Of a DNA stretch of 43,418 nt, positions 25,719-35,528 are shown in pieces (within the stretch, counting starts at the first letter, position 1; each line of letters opens with the position of its first letter). This stretch comes from Beijerinckia sp. L45 (GTDB lineage: Bacteria > Pseudomonadota > Alphaproteobacteria > Rhizobiales > Beijerinckiaceae). A model generated the notes under the pieces. The model ran no database searches, was not told where the DNA came from, and was given only the letters and a program-made list of their open reading frames with translations. Location of the stretch: positions 1 through 43,418 of the forward strand of contig NZ_LMUU01000098.1 in the NCBI RefSeq assembly GCF_009765775.1. The letters are read 5' to 3'. The position numbers were made by a program, and so were the translations under genes.

Positions 25719-26408
25719 ATGCCATTTAAAAGCTTTGAAGACGGGACCTTAGAAGTCGCCGCCAATGCTTCGTCGCTTATCGTTATCTACACCGCTCCAA
25801 TGATGCGGCTCGGAATCGCCAGCGCCCTGCGGCTCTATGCCGGGCTCAACGGCAAAACCATCTATCAGGCCGGCAAGCTCGCCGATGCCGCCGATGCCAT
25901 TCGCAGCGCCCACCGTGGCGATGTGATCATCGCCGACGTCTCGGCCTGGTCGGCCTTGGAGAAGGACACCAGCGGTCTTCGCGACCATGTCCGCGGCAAC
26001 GGCGTCGCCATTGCGATCGTCGCTTGCACGGACGAAAGCGCCCATCGACTGTTGCAGCTTCGCGGCGTCGCGGGCGTCGTCTCGCCGGAATGCGAGCCGA
26101 AAGAAATCGAGCTCGCCGTCAGCGACATCGCCGAGGGCAACACCTACTTCAAACACGAAAACAAGCTGGCACCGGCCACCGGGTTGTCGAAGCTCTCCAG
26201 CCGTCAGGTCGAGATCCTCGAACTGATGACCCGCGGCCTGCTCAACAAGCAGATCGCATGGGAGCTCGGCGTCACCGAAGGTACGGTGAAGAGCCATGTG
26301 TCGGCGATCCTCGAGAAGCTCGGCTGCGACCGTCGCACCCAGGCGATCGCCGCCTTCCTGCAGAGCCTCGGTGTGGGACAGAACCATAACCAGACCCTGG
26401 CAGCATAA
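25719..26408 (+). CDS. LuxR-family regulator with degenerate receiver domain
   Basis: 229 residues. ATG 25719 has GGGAGG 6 bp upstream; ATG 25713 abuts that site and is too close. The N-terminal 140 residues have receiver-like spacing (SLIVIYTAPMMRLGIASAL, then DVIIADVSAW) but the paired acidic residues that bind magnesium are replaced (YTAP), so phosphorylation is doubtful. The C-terminal domain (LSSRQVEILELMTRGLLNKQIAWELGVTEGTVKSHVSAIL) is a normal NarL/LuxR helix-turn-helix. No kinase gene is adjacent. It may be controlled by the divergent ScfR-type protein, whose operator lies in the shared region. Confidence 0.85.
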   Translation: MPFKSFEDGTLEVAANASSLIVIYTAPMMRLGIASALRLYAGLNGKTIYQAGKLADAADAIRSAHRGDVIIADVSAWSALEKDTSGLRDHVRGNGVAIAIVACTDESAHRLLQLRGVAGVVSPECEPKEIELAVSDIAEGNTYFKHENKLAPATGLSKLSSRQVEILELMTRGLLNKQIAWELGVTEGTVKSHVSAILEKLGCDRRTQAIAAFLQSLGVGQNHNQTLAA

Positions 26409-26412
26409 TTCT

Positions 26413-26450
26413 AAGATATATCTTGACGCATCATAACTAAGATATATCTT
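26413..26450. promoter_or_regulatory. Twin palindromic operator of padR
   Basis: AAGATATATCTT occurs at 26413-26424 and again at 26439-26450, each a perfect 12-bp palindrome preceded by CT, with centres 26 bp apart. PadR-type repressors bind AT-rich palindromes of this kind upstream of their own genes. The second copy ends 42 bp before the padR start. Confidence 0.75.
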
Positions 26451-26492
26451 TGTGACACCGCAGCACGTCGCTGCGGTGTCATGGAGATATCG

Positions 26493-27044
26493 ATGCGATT
26501 TCATTTTGGACGACACCACTGCCACGAGCCGAGCGGTCTCGGGCGTGGTGGACCCGAGCACCGGGGGTTCGGCGGCCGCGGCGGCCGCCCCCGCATGTTC
26601 GAACAGGGCGACCTGCGTTTCGTGATCCTAAAGCTGCTGAGCGACAAGCCGGCACATGGATACGAGATCATCAAGGCGGTCGAAGAGCGGTTCGGTGGCG
26701 GCTATGCGCCAAGCCCCGGCATCGTCTATCCCACCCTCACGTTGCTCGAAGAACTCGGCCAGATCGCCGTCGTGCAGACCGACGGCGCACGCAAGCTCTT
26801 CGACATTACCGCGGACGGGCGTGCTGTCCTCGAAGCCAACCGGCCGATCACCGAGCGGATCTTTACCCGGATGGACGAGATGCGGTCACGGATGGGCGGT
26901 GACATGTCGCCAAAGATTCGCCGCGGCATGGAGAACGTGAAGACGGCGCTACGACTGCGTCTGGAGCGGGGGCCGCTCAGCGAGGCTGATGCCGATCGCA
27001 TCGCCGACGCCCTCGATGCTGTGGCGAAGGCGATCGAAGTGTAG
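26493..27044 (+). CDS. PadR family transcriptional regulator
   Basis: 183 residues from ATG 26493, chosen because GGAGA lies 5 bp upstream (the in-frame ATG 26481 lies within that site). A His/Gly/Arg-rich start of about 30 residues (HFGRHHCHEPSGLGRGG) could bind metal. The winged helix follows (DLRFVILKLLSDKPAHGYEIIKAVEERFGGGYAPSPGIVYPTLTLLEELG), then a helical dimerisation tail. It is a repressor by family. Related PadR genes usually sit beside a transporter or siderophore-reductase gene; here no such target is adjacent, so it may control only itself or distant genes. Confidence 0.9.
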   Translation: MRFHFGRHHCHEPSGLGRGGPEHRGFGGRGGRPRMFEQGDLRFVILKLLSDKPAHGYEIIKAVEERFGGGYAPSPGIVYPTLTLLEELGQIAVVQTDGARKLFDITADGRAVLEANRPITERIFTRMDEMRSRMGGDMSPKIRRGMENVKTALRLRLERGPLSEADADRIADALDAVAKAIEV

Positions 27045-27100
27045 CGCACCGTCGGCCTTTGCCGATGTGCACTATCCTTAACAGAGGTCGTGAAAAGCCT

Positions 27101-27128
27101 CATGGCCGGGCGGACGCGCCCGGCCATG
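27101..27128 (-). terminator. Strong hairpin between padR and typA
   Basis: CATGGCCGGGCG (27101-27112) and CGCCCGGCCATG (27117-27128) form a perfect 12-bp stem with a 4-nt loop. On the minus strand it is followed by AGGCTTTT, so it fits a terminator for typA, whose stop is 14 bp away; it may also stop padR. Confidence 0.75.
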
Positions 27129-27141
27129 TCGTGAGTTCAAA

Positions 27142-28965
<1,824 letters not shown>

Positions 28966-29079
28966 GAAACGGCCGGGGCTGGATGTGACGAGGAGAGAGC
29001 CAGGTGCTTCACCGGAATGTGAAACGGCGTCATCTCGCAGATGCAGCACGCCTTAAACCAAAATCCTGCGTTTGGAAAC

Positions 29080-29146
29080 AGCCGGCAATGGTTAACCCGT
29101 CATTGCCGGCTTGAACGCAGCGCCGGGCGCGGCAAGGCGCCCGGCG
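29080..29146 (-). terminator. Two tandem hairpins downstream of the small secreted protein gene
   Basis: CGCCGGGCG/CGCCCGGCG (29121-29129 and 29138-29146) and AGCCGGCAATG/CATTGCCGGCT (29080-29090 and 29101-29111) are perfect stems in the gap after the gene that ends at 29168. No long T-run follows. They may end that transcript or protect its 3' end. Confidence 0.5.
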
Positions 29147-29167
29147 AAGTCGAAGCGGACGGCAGCC

Positions 29168-29659
29168 TTACTTGATCGGCTTGATGCTCTCGGCGATCGC
29201 GCCGAGTTCCTTGCCATTGCTCTTTTCGCCGGCTTCCGAGCCCCAGTAGGTCAGCAGCAGCATCTTATCGTCGGTGATTTTCACGATGGTCAGGCTGACA
29301 TGGGTCGGTCCGTCGGCGTCCGTGGCGCTCCAGCTGATGTCGGAAGCGGGCAGACCACTCATGGTCGTGTCCTTCTCTTTCTTGGAGGCCGGATCGACCT
29401 TGATCTTGCTCTTGACGAAGAACTTGCCGGCCTCTTCACCGGCTTCCTTCATCGCGGTCGCCTTGACGATCTCGGCGGCGACGTAGGTTTCCTTATCCGG
29501 CGAGGTTCCTTCGACACCGTCGTCGAAAGCCTCGGGCTCCCAGCTGTCCGGCATGGTGATCCAGGTCACGGCGACATCGTCGCCAAGCTTGAAATCCTTG
29601 GCCAACGCCATCGTCGAGGCGGAGCAGAGAAGAACCGTCAGAAAGAGCGATTTGACCAT
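29168..29659 (-). CDS. Hypothetical exported protein
   Basis: 163 residues from ATG 29659. A signal peptide (MVKSLFLTVLLCSASTMALA) is followed by a soluble acidic domain with KDFKLGDDVAVTWITMPDSW and VSLTIVKITDDKMLLLTYWGS, which reads as an alternating beta-sheet fold. It probably resides in the periplasm. I do not recognise a named family. A longer frame upstream to 30028 is the shadow of cysG. It lies 83 bp after cysG on the same strand, with two hairpins following. Confidence 0.78.
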   Translation of the reverse strand: MVKSLFLTVLLCSASTMALAKDFKLGDDVAVTWITMPDSWEPEAFDDGVEGTSPDKETYVAAEIVKATAMKEAGEEAGKFFVKSKIKVDPASKKEKDTTMSGLPASDISWSATDADGPTHVSLTIVKITDDKMLLLTYWGSEAGEKSNGKELGAIAESIKPIK

Positions 29660-29742
29660 GACCAACCCCCGTTGAATGCAGGTCGTCATATCAGCAGGGC
29701 AAGTCTTGGAGTCAATTTCACAAAGACTGAACCAGCTAAGCC

Positions 29743-31206
29743 TTAAGTATATAGCGCCGCCGCGCCTGCTGCCTCGGCGTGCGGGATGAGAAGCGGAGCG
29801 AAGACGAGGCCGATCATCAGCAGACAGGGACCGTCGGGGTGGGCCAGCTTTGCCTGCGCCGGCATGTCGGCGATCGTCGCGACGATGCGGCGTTCGTCGC
29901 GCTGCGTCGCACGCTCGACGAGGACGGCCGGCATCGCCGCATCCATGCCATGGCCGAGCAGCTTGGCCACCAGCGCATCCATCGTCTTGACGCCCATGTA
30001 GACGACGGTCGCGGCGCCGCGGTCGCACAGCGCCGCCCAGTCGATGTCCTCGGGCAGCCGCCCGTCTTTGGCATGCGCGGTGATGAACTGCAGCCGGCGC
30101 GCAAGATTCCGTTCGGTCAGCGAGATCTGCAGCGACGCCGCGGCACCGAGGGCTGCGGTTACGCCGGGAATCACTTCGACCGGCACGCCGGCCGCGACGA
30201 GACCGGCGATCTCCTCGTTGGCGCGGCCGAAGATCATCGGATCCCCGCCCTTCAGCCGGACCACGCGTTTGCCCGCCTTGCCGAAGGCGATCATCATCGC
30301 GGTGATGTCGTCCTGCTTGCAGGAGGGGCGCCCGCCGCGCTTGCCGACGTCGATTTTCTGCGCCTCCCGGCGCGCCATGTCGACGATCTCGGGCGCGACC
30401 AGGTTGTCGTAAAGCACGATGTCGGCGCCCTGCAGCGCACGCAGCGCCTTGAGGGTGATGAGGTCGGGATCGCCCGGCCCTGCCCCCACGAGCGTGACGC
30501 GTCCGGTCGGCACGGCCTCATCGCTCTTGGCGCTGTCGAGAAACGCCTCGAACTCGTCGTCGCGCGGCGGCATGTCGCTCACGCCGAGCGCGCGCTCGGA
30601 AAAGCGCTCCCAAAACCGCCGACGGGCGTGAAACGGCAGGTCCAGCGGCACGACCCGGGCGCGCCAGCGCCGGGCAGCCTGCGCCCAGGCCTGGATGTTC
30701 GCCGGCAGCAGGGTCTCGAGCCGGCCGCGGATGGCCTGGCCGAACACCGGCGCCGTGCCGTGGGTGGAGATGCCGATCACCAGTGGCGAGCGGTTGACCA
30801 TGGCGCCGAACTGGAAATCGCAGAAAGCGGGATTGTCGATCGCATTCATCGGCACGCCGGCCGCTTTAGCGGCGGCTTGGAACGTGCTGGCTTCGTCGTC
30901 GGTATAGGCATCGACCAGGGCCATCGCCGCGCCAGGAAGGTCCGAGGGTTGCCATGTCCGCTCGACCAGCTGCGCGTTCGGGCACGCAGCGAGCAAAACC
31001 CGCATGGCGTCGCAGGGGTCGGCAGCGATGACGTCGAGCTGCGCGCCGGTGGCGTTCAACAACTCCGCCTTCCACACCGCGCGTTCCGACGCGCCCGCGA
31101 GAACAACGCGCTTGCCTTTCAGCGCGAAAAACACAGGCAGGACAGCCAACTCGCCCATCGGTTCGCGGGTCTTGCTCGGTACATCGGGTGAAAGCGTTGG
31201 TGTCAC
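29743..31206 (-). CDS. cysG: Siroheme synthase CysG (SUMT plus precorrin-2 dehydrogenase/ferrochelatase)
   Basis: About 487 residues. The N-terminal part (LPVFFALKGKRVVLAGASERAVWKAELL, then NRSPLVIGISTHGTAPVFGQ) is the precorrin-2 dehydrogenase/sirohydrochlorin ferrochelatase. From about residue 240 the uroporphyrinogen-III methyltransferase begins with VTLVGAGPGDPDLITLKAL and has YDNLV, VRLKGGDPMIFGRA and VIPGVTAALGAAA. Together they make siroheme for sulfite and nitrite reductases and also precorrin-2 for cobalamin. The start is unsure: GTG 31206 gives the longer N-terminus common in relatives, ATG 31158 the shorter. The Hyphomicrobiales order cysG-cysI-cysH is not kept here; a small secreted protein follows. 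Confidence 0.93.
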   Translation of the reverse strand: MTPTLSPDVPSKTREPMGELAVLPVFFALKGKRVVLAGASERAVWKAELLNATGAQLDVIAADPCDAMRVLLAACPNAQLVERTWQPSDLPGAAMALVDAYTDDEASTFQAAAKAAGVPMNAIDNPAFCDFQFGAMVNRSPLVIGISTHGTAPVFGQAIRGRLETLLPANIQAWAQAARRWRARVVPLDLPFHARRRFWERFSERALGVSDMPPRDDEFEAFLDSAKSDEAVPTGRVTLVGAGPGDPDLITLKALRALQGADIVLYDNLVAPEIVDMARREAQKIDVGKRGGRPSCKQDDITAMMIAFGKAGKRVVRLKGGDPMIFGRANEEIAGLVAAGVPVEVIPGVTAALGAAASLQISLTERNLARRLQFITAHAKDGRLPEDIDWAALCDRGAATVVYMGVKTMDALVAKLLGHGMDAAMPAVLVERATQRDERRIVATIADMPAQAKLAHPDGPCLLMIGLVFAPLLIPHAEAAGAAALYT

Positions 31207-31356
31207 ATCGTCACTCTGTCGCGCGTCGTCGCGGGGGCGAAACCGTGTTGCTAAGCGGCAAGTCATTGGGGCGCAACCGTTTACCAACTTAGCGCGGGAA
31301 CTCTGACGCTTCGAGGGCGGTTTCGAAGATCATCAGGGCCCAAAGGATGCTGTTTC

Positions 31357-33348
31357 ATGAGTGATCTCATTCCGGCCCCGCGCCCCCGCACGCAAGCCGT
31401 GCCGGACGCCGCGCGCATGCTGGAAACGCTCGCCACCCTGATCATCGTCGTCCTGGTCGTCGGCATACTCTTCGTGGCCCGGGAAATCCTGGTTCCCATC
31501 GCCATTGCCATCCTTCTCAGCTTCGTCCTGTCGCCGCTGGTCAAGCTGCTTCGCAATATCGGCATCGCCAAGACGTTGTCTGTCGGCATTGTCGTGCTTG
31601 CGGCATTTCTGATTTCTGTCGGGATCGGCATCGTGCTGGCCAAGCAGATCTCCGACCTTGCGGCCGACGCCCCGAAATACCAGGCGACCGTGTCCGACAA
31701 AGTATCCGGCGCACGGACCTTCCTTGCCAACAATGCCCTGCTGAAAAAGGCCACCGAGGCGATGACCGACGTCTCTAAGATGTCGCCCTCGGCCCAGGCG
31801 GACAAGCCGCAACCCCAGCGCCCCAATCCTCTGGCCCGCACCAGCGATCCGGCGGGCCTTCACAGCGTCCCCGGCGGTCCCGTCTCCGTGCTCGTTGTCG
31901 AGCCCGCACCGGGCATCCTCGACATCCTGCAACGGGTGGCGGGTATCGCGGCGTCGCCCTTGGCGACGGCTGCCTTCGTCGCAATCTTCATCGTCTTCAT
32001 GCTGATGCAGCGCGAGGATCTCCGCAACCGCTTCATCCGCCTCGTAGGGTCGGGCGATCTCCAGCGCACGACACTGGCGATGAACGACGCGGCCCGCCGC
32101 CTCAGCCGCTACTTCCTCGCTCAGATGCTCGTCAACACCGCCTTCGGCATCGTCGTCGCCATCGCGCTCAGCATAATCGGCGTCCCCAGCGCGATTCTCT
32201 GGGGCAGCTTTGCGATCCTCATGCGCTTCATCCCCTACATCGGGGCGCTCGGCGCGGCCTTCTTCCCGGTCCTGTTGGCGGCGGCGGCCAGCCCGGGATG
32301 GGACATGGCGATCGAAACCGCCCTGCTCTTCGTCGTGATCGAAGCCCTTGTCGGCCAGGTGGTCGAACCTCTGGTCTATGGCCACAACACCGGGATCTCG
32401 CCGATTGCCGTGGTCGTGTCCGCAACGTTCTGGACCTGGCTGTGGGGACCGGTTGGCCTGGTCCTCGCGACGCCTTTGACGGTTTGCTTGGTCGTCATCG
32501 GTCGGCACGTCGAGCGTCTCGCTTTTCTCGACATCATCCTGGGCGACGCGCCCGCGCTGACGCCGGTCGAAAGCTTCTACCAGCGCGTCCTCGCCGGCGA
32601 CGCATCGGAGATCGCCGACCACGCCGACCGCTATCTCAAGGACCACACGCTGACCGAATATTGCGACAACGTGGCGCTTCAGGCTCTGCTACTGGCGCAG
32701 AACGACGTGCGTCGCGGGCGGCTGGAGGATGACCGCCTCATCGTCATCAAGGAAACCGTCGACGAGCTGATGGAAGATCTGTTCGACCGCGAGGCCGACA
32801 AGCCCGAATCCGGATTCATTACCGTGCCCAAGGACGATGACGAGCCGATCGCCGCGCTCGAGAAAACGCCGACCGGCAGCGAGCGAATCAGAGCGGAAGC
32901 GCCTTCCGCACCTATCGTCGATCCGGCGTGGCGGGAGAGCATGGCCGTGCTGTGCATCGCCGGACGGACGCCGCTCGATGAAGCGGCGGCGCAGCTTCTG
33001 GCCGACCTTCTCGGCAAGCACGGGATCGGCGCGCACGTCGAGCCGTCGACGAGCCTGTCGAACAACAATCTTGCGCACCTCGCTGAGAGTCATGCCCGGC
33101 TCATCGTGCTGTCTTTCCTCGACGCCGACCTCAGCATTGCCCAGGCGCGATTCTCGGTGCGCCGCCTCCGCCGCCGCATCCCTAACGTGCCGGTCGTCGC
33201 CGCCTTCTGGACCGAGCAGGACGCCGGCAATCGCACCGTCAGTTTGTGCAGCGACGTCAAGAGCGACCTCTGCGTCTCGACGCTCGGCGAAGCGGTGGCG
33301 CTCTGCCTGGAACGGGCCACCGCGCCGGATGTCGAACTTGCCGCCTAA
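31357..33348 (+). CDS. AI-2E family transporter with long cytoplasmic C-terminal domain
   Basis: 663 residues, about 300 longer than a standard AI-2E/PerM transporter. Membrane segments lie at about residues 24-65, 75-95 and 205-395, with the family motifs MRFIPYIGALGAAFFPVLLA and VVEPLVYGHNTGISPIAVVVSATFWTWLWGPVGLVLATPLT. A proline-rich loop spans about 145-185. From residue 400 to the end the protein is soluble; about 525-640 (AVLCIAGRTPLDEAAAQLLADLLGKHGI, then ARLIVLSFLDADL) looks like a Rossmann-type alpha/beta domain. Family members export signals such as AI-2 or act as ion antiporters; the substrate is unknown. Start ATG 31357 has AAGGA upstream. Confidence 0.87.
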   Translation: MSDLIPAPRPRTQAVPDAARMLETLATLIIVVLVVGILFVAREILVPIAIAILLSFVLSPLVKLLRNIGIAKTLSVGIVVLAAFLISVGIGIVLAKQISDLAADAPKYQATVSDKVSGARTFLANNALLKKATEAMTDVSKMSPSAQADKPQPQRPNPLARTSDPAGLHSVPGGPVSVLVVEPAPGILDILQRVAGIAASPLATAAFVAIFIVFMLMQREDLRNRFIRLVGSGDLQRTTLAMNDAARRLSRYFLAQMLVNTAFGIVVAIALSIIGVPSAILWGSFAILMRFIPYIGALGAAFFPVLLAAAASPGWDMAIETALLFVVIEALVGQVVEPLVYGHNTGISPIAVVVSATFWTWLWGPVGLVLATPLTVCLVVIGRHVERLAFLDIILGDAPALTPVESFYQRVLAGDASEIADHADRYLKDHTLTEYCDNVALQALLLAQNDVRRGRLEDDRLIVIKETVDELMEDLFDREADKPESGFITVPKDDDEPIAALEKTPTGSERIRAEAPSAPIVDPAWRESMAVLCIAGRTPLDEAAAQLLADLLGKHGIGAHVEPSTSLSNNNLAHLAESHARLIVLSFLDADLSIAQARFSVRRLRRRIPNVPVVAAFWTEQDAGNRTVSLCSDVKSDLCVSTLGEAVALCLERATAPDVELAA

Positions 33349-33424
33349 TCCCATCGTCGCATGTGGCTCAAAGGCTTCAACCTGTTTCAAAGCGCGTCAG
33401 ATTGGAATGATTCCGGCTCGTTCA

Positions 33425-33453
33425 TTGACAAGACCGGGCGCGGTTGAAATCCT
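33425..33453 (+). promoter_or_regulatory. Possible sigma-70-type promoter ahead of the riboswitch
   Basis: TTGACA (33425-33430) with AATCCT (33448-33453) or GAAATC three bases upstream as a poor -10 element at 15-17 bp. Its position just before the first riboswitch helix fits, but the -10 is weak. Confidence 0.35.
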
Positions 33454-33649
33454 GGCGACGGTGGTTCCCTTCGGGGATCAAAAGGGAACGCAGTGCGATC
33501 GGCGCAAGTCGGTCAAAGCTGTGGCTGCCCCCGCAACTGTAAGCAGCGAGCCGACGACCGTTCATGACCACTGAGGACGCGTTATCCTTGGGAAGGTCGG
33601 TCCGAAGCAACGACCTGTGAGCCAGGAGACCTGCCGCCTGCCGTGGTCA
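33454..33649 (+). promoter_or_regulatory. Cobalamin (adenosylcobalamin) riboswitch
   Basis: All landmark blocks are present in order: GGTGGTTCCC with a matching GGGAAC, GCTGTGGCTGCCCCCGCAAC followed by TGTAAGCAGCGAG, CCACTGAG, GGGAAGG, and the B12 box AGCCAGGAGACCTGCC (33620-33635). The ends 33454-33462 and 33641-33649 can pair as the closing helix with one mismatch. The first downstream gene on this strand is the OprB-like porin at 33762. B12 riboswitches usually switch genes off when cobalamin is plentiful. Confidence 0.93.
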
Positions 33650-33761
33650 CGTGCGTAAACGTCGGGCGGGGTGTTCCGAGGTGAATGAGTTCGGCTGTCG
33701 GTCATCCGGCGCGGTGCTTGTTCAAGCGCAGTGGCGGCCCACGTCTGCTGCGAGTCCAGAA

Positions 33762-35165
33762 ATGTTTCGATTGTCTTCCATTTCAAGTTCCATTTGCATG
33801 GCCTTGCTGGCCGTCGCCAGCTGTAGTCCGGCGTTCGCCCAGAGCGATGCCGAAAGCGCGTCGAAGGCGCCCGTCGCAACACCAGCAACCTCGGGTGGCC
33901 AGGGCTCCCCGCCCCCGGGGACGCCGAGCATCCAAAGTTCTCTCGGGAATTATGGCGATCCCGGCGGCATCCGCGCGTTCCTCGACGCCAAAGGGATCGA
34001 CTTCGCCTTTACCTATATCGGCGAGGTGCTCGGCAATACGTCAGGCGGCGTCAAGCGCGGCGCGACATACGAGGGCCGCCTCGACGCCACGCTCGATGTC
34101 GATCTCGAAAAACTCGCGAGCCTGAAGGGCGCGGCGCTGCATGCCGAGGCATTTCAGATCCATGGCCGCGGCCTCAGCGGCAACAACACGATGGATCTGT
34201 TCACCGTCAGCGGCATCGAAGCCTACCCCTCGACCCGTCTTTACGAGGCCTGGTTCGAGCAAAAATTCGCCGACGACAAGATTGCCGTGCGCGTCGGCCA
34301 GCTTGGCGCCGACACCGAGTTCTTCGTCAGCCAGACCTCCACGCTGTTCGTCAGTTCGACCTACGGCTGGCCGGCGATCACCGCCGATGATCTGCCCAGC
34401 GGCGGCCCGGCCTATCCGCTGTCGGCGCTCGGCACCCGCATCAAGGTCACGCCATTCGACAACTTTACGGTGCTCGCCGCGATCTTCGACGGCGATCCGG
34501 CCGGTCCCTACCGCCCCGGCGTCAACAACCCCCTGCCCCAGGTGCGCGACAACAGCGGCACGAATTTTCGACTACAGGACCCGCCACTGGTCATGACCGA
34601 AGCCGCCTATGCCTATAACCAGGAAAAAAGCGCCACCGCGCTGCCAGGGACGGTGAAGGTCGGCTACTTCCATCACTTCGGCCAGTTCGCCGCCCTCGAC
34701 ACGCCGATCACAACGACAAATTACCGCGGCAACGACGGTCTCTACGGGGTGATCGACCAGGCGATCTATCGGGCGCCCGGCACCGACGACCAGGGCGCCT
34801 CGACGTTCCTGCGAATCGCCGCCACGCCGAGCGACCGCAACTCGATCGATTTCTATGTCGACGGCGGCGTCTCCTACAAAGGCCTGATTCCCGGACGCCC
34901 CGACGACACCGCCGGCTTTTCCGCCGCCTACGGCCGCTCGTCGCCAAACCTCGCGCAGACCGACGCTCTGACCGGCGCCTTGGTTCACGACTATCAGGCG
35001 CTGATCGAGGCGACCTACCAGATCGCAATTCTGCCAGGCTTCACCATCCAGCCGGACTTCCAGTACATCTTCCACCCCGGCGCCCATGGCGTCGCCGACC
35101 CGGCCACCGGCCTGCCGATCCGCGACGCCGCGATCTTCGGCCTGCGCGCTACGGCGCATTACTGA
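33762..35165 (+). CDS. OprB-family carbohydrate-type porin under a B12 riboswitch
   Basis: 467 residues from ATG 33762, which begins a typical signal peptide (MFRLSSISSSICMALLAVA, cleavage after AFA). A proline/glycine-rich linker of about 50 residues precedes an OprB-type beta-barrel: GDPGGIRAFLDAKGIDFAF, YEGRLDATLDVDLEKLA, RVGQLGADTEFF and YPLSALGTRIKVTPFDNF, ending in the aromatic residue Tyr (ATAHY) expected for an outer membrane barrel. OprB porins admit sugars, but the riboswitch in the leader suggests a role in uptake of cobalamin, cobalt or a precursor. No TonB box is seen, so it is not BtuB-like. It is the only gene that could be served by the riboswitch before the tRNA gene. Confidence 0.88.
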   Translation: MFRLSSISSSICMALLAVASCSPAFAQSDAESASKAPVATPATSGGQGSPPPGTPSIQSSLGNYGDPGGIRAFLDAKGIDFAFTYIGEVLGNTSGGVKRGATYEGRLDATLDVDLEKLASLKGAALHAEAFQIHGRGLSGNNTMDLFTVSGIEAYPSTRLYEAWFEQKFADDKIAVRVGQLGADTEFFVSQTSTLFVSSTYGWPAITADDLPSGGPAYPLSALGTRIKVTPFDNFTVLAAIFDGDPAGPYRPGVNNPLPQVRDNSGTNFRLQDPPLVMTEAAYAYNQEKSATALPGTVKVGYFHHFGQFAALDTPITTTNYRGNDGLYGVIDQAIYRAPGTDDQGASTFLRIAATPSDRNSIDFYVDGGVSYKGLIPGRPDDTAGFSAAYGRSSPNLAQTDALTGALVHDYQALIEATYQIAILPGFTIQPDFQYIFHPGAHGVADPATGLPIRDAAIFGLRATAHY

Positions 35166-35331
35166 TCCCTGGCGAAGCGTGTGCGCGACGCCCGCGTCGT
35201 CGCGCACACGCTCTGGACGTTTTCCTGCCGAAACCGCTTGTCGCATCGGATCATTGCGGTTATACGAGCGCTCCTCGACGACGCAAGTCGCGACGGCGGA
35301 GCCCTTCCCAAGGGGCCTTCGAAAAAAGCGT

Positions 35332-35407
<76 letters not shown>

Positions 35408-35506
35408 AAACACCAGCAAAAACAGCCACTTAGCGAATAGAAGTGCCGCCGTTGCGTGTACCTAATCGTGCTGCTAATTGATGTGTCTAACTTTTCTGGC
35501 ACATCA

Positions 35507-35521
35507 CCGAAAAAATTTCGG
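35507..35521. promoter_or_regulatory. Short palindrome upstream of the integrase gene
   Basis: CCGAAA (35507-35512) and TTTCGG (35516-35521) around AAA, 7 bp before the chosen integrase ATG. Placed where an operator or recombination-directionality site might be. Function not known. Confidence 0.3.
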
Positions 35522-35528
35522 ACACGGC

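Noticed and set aside
29779-31191. Plus-strand open frame of 470 codons opposite cysG
   Set aside because: Antisense shadow of cysG with no domain.
31333-32646. Minus-strand open frame of 437 codons opposite the AI-2E transporter
   Set aside because: Antisense shadow; extremely Arg/Asp-rich, no domain.
33454-33649. Riboswitch acting on the AI-2E transporter gene
   Set aside because: The transporter gene ends before the riboswitch and reads the same way, so it is upstream, not downstream, of the control element.
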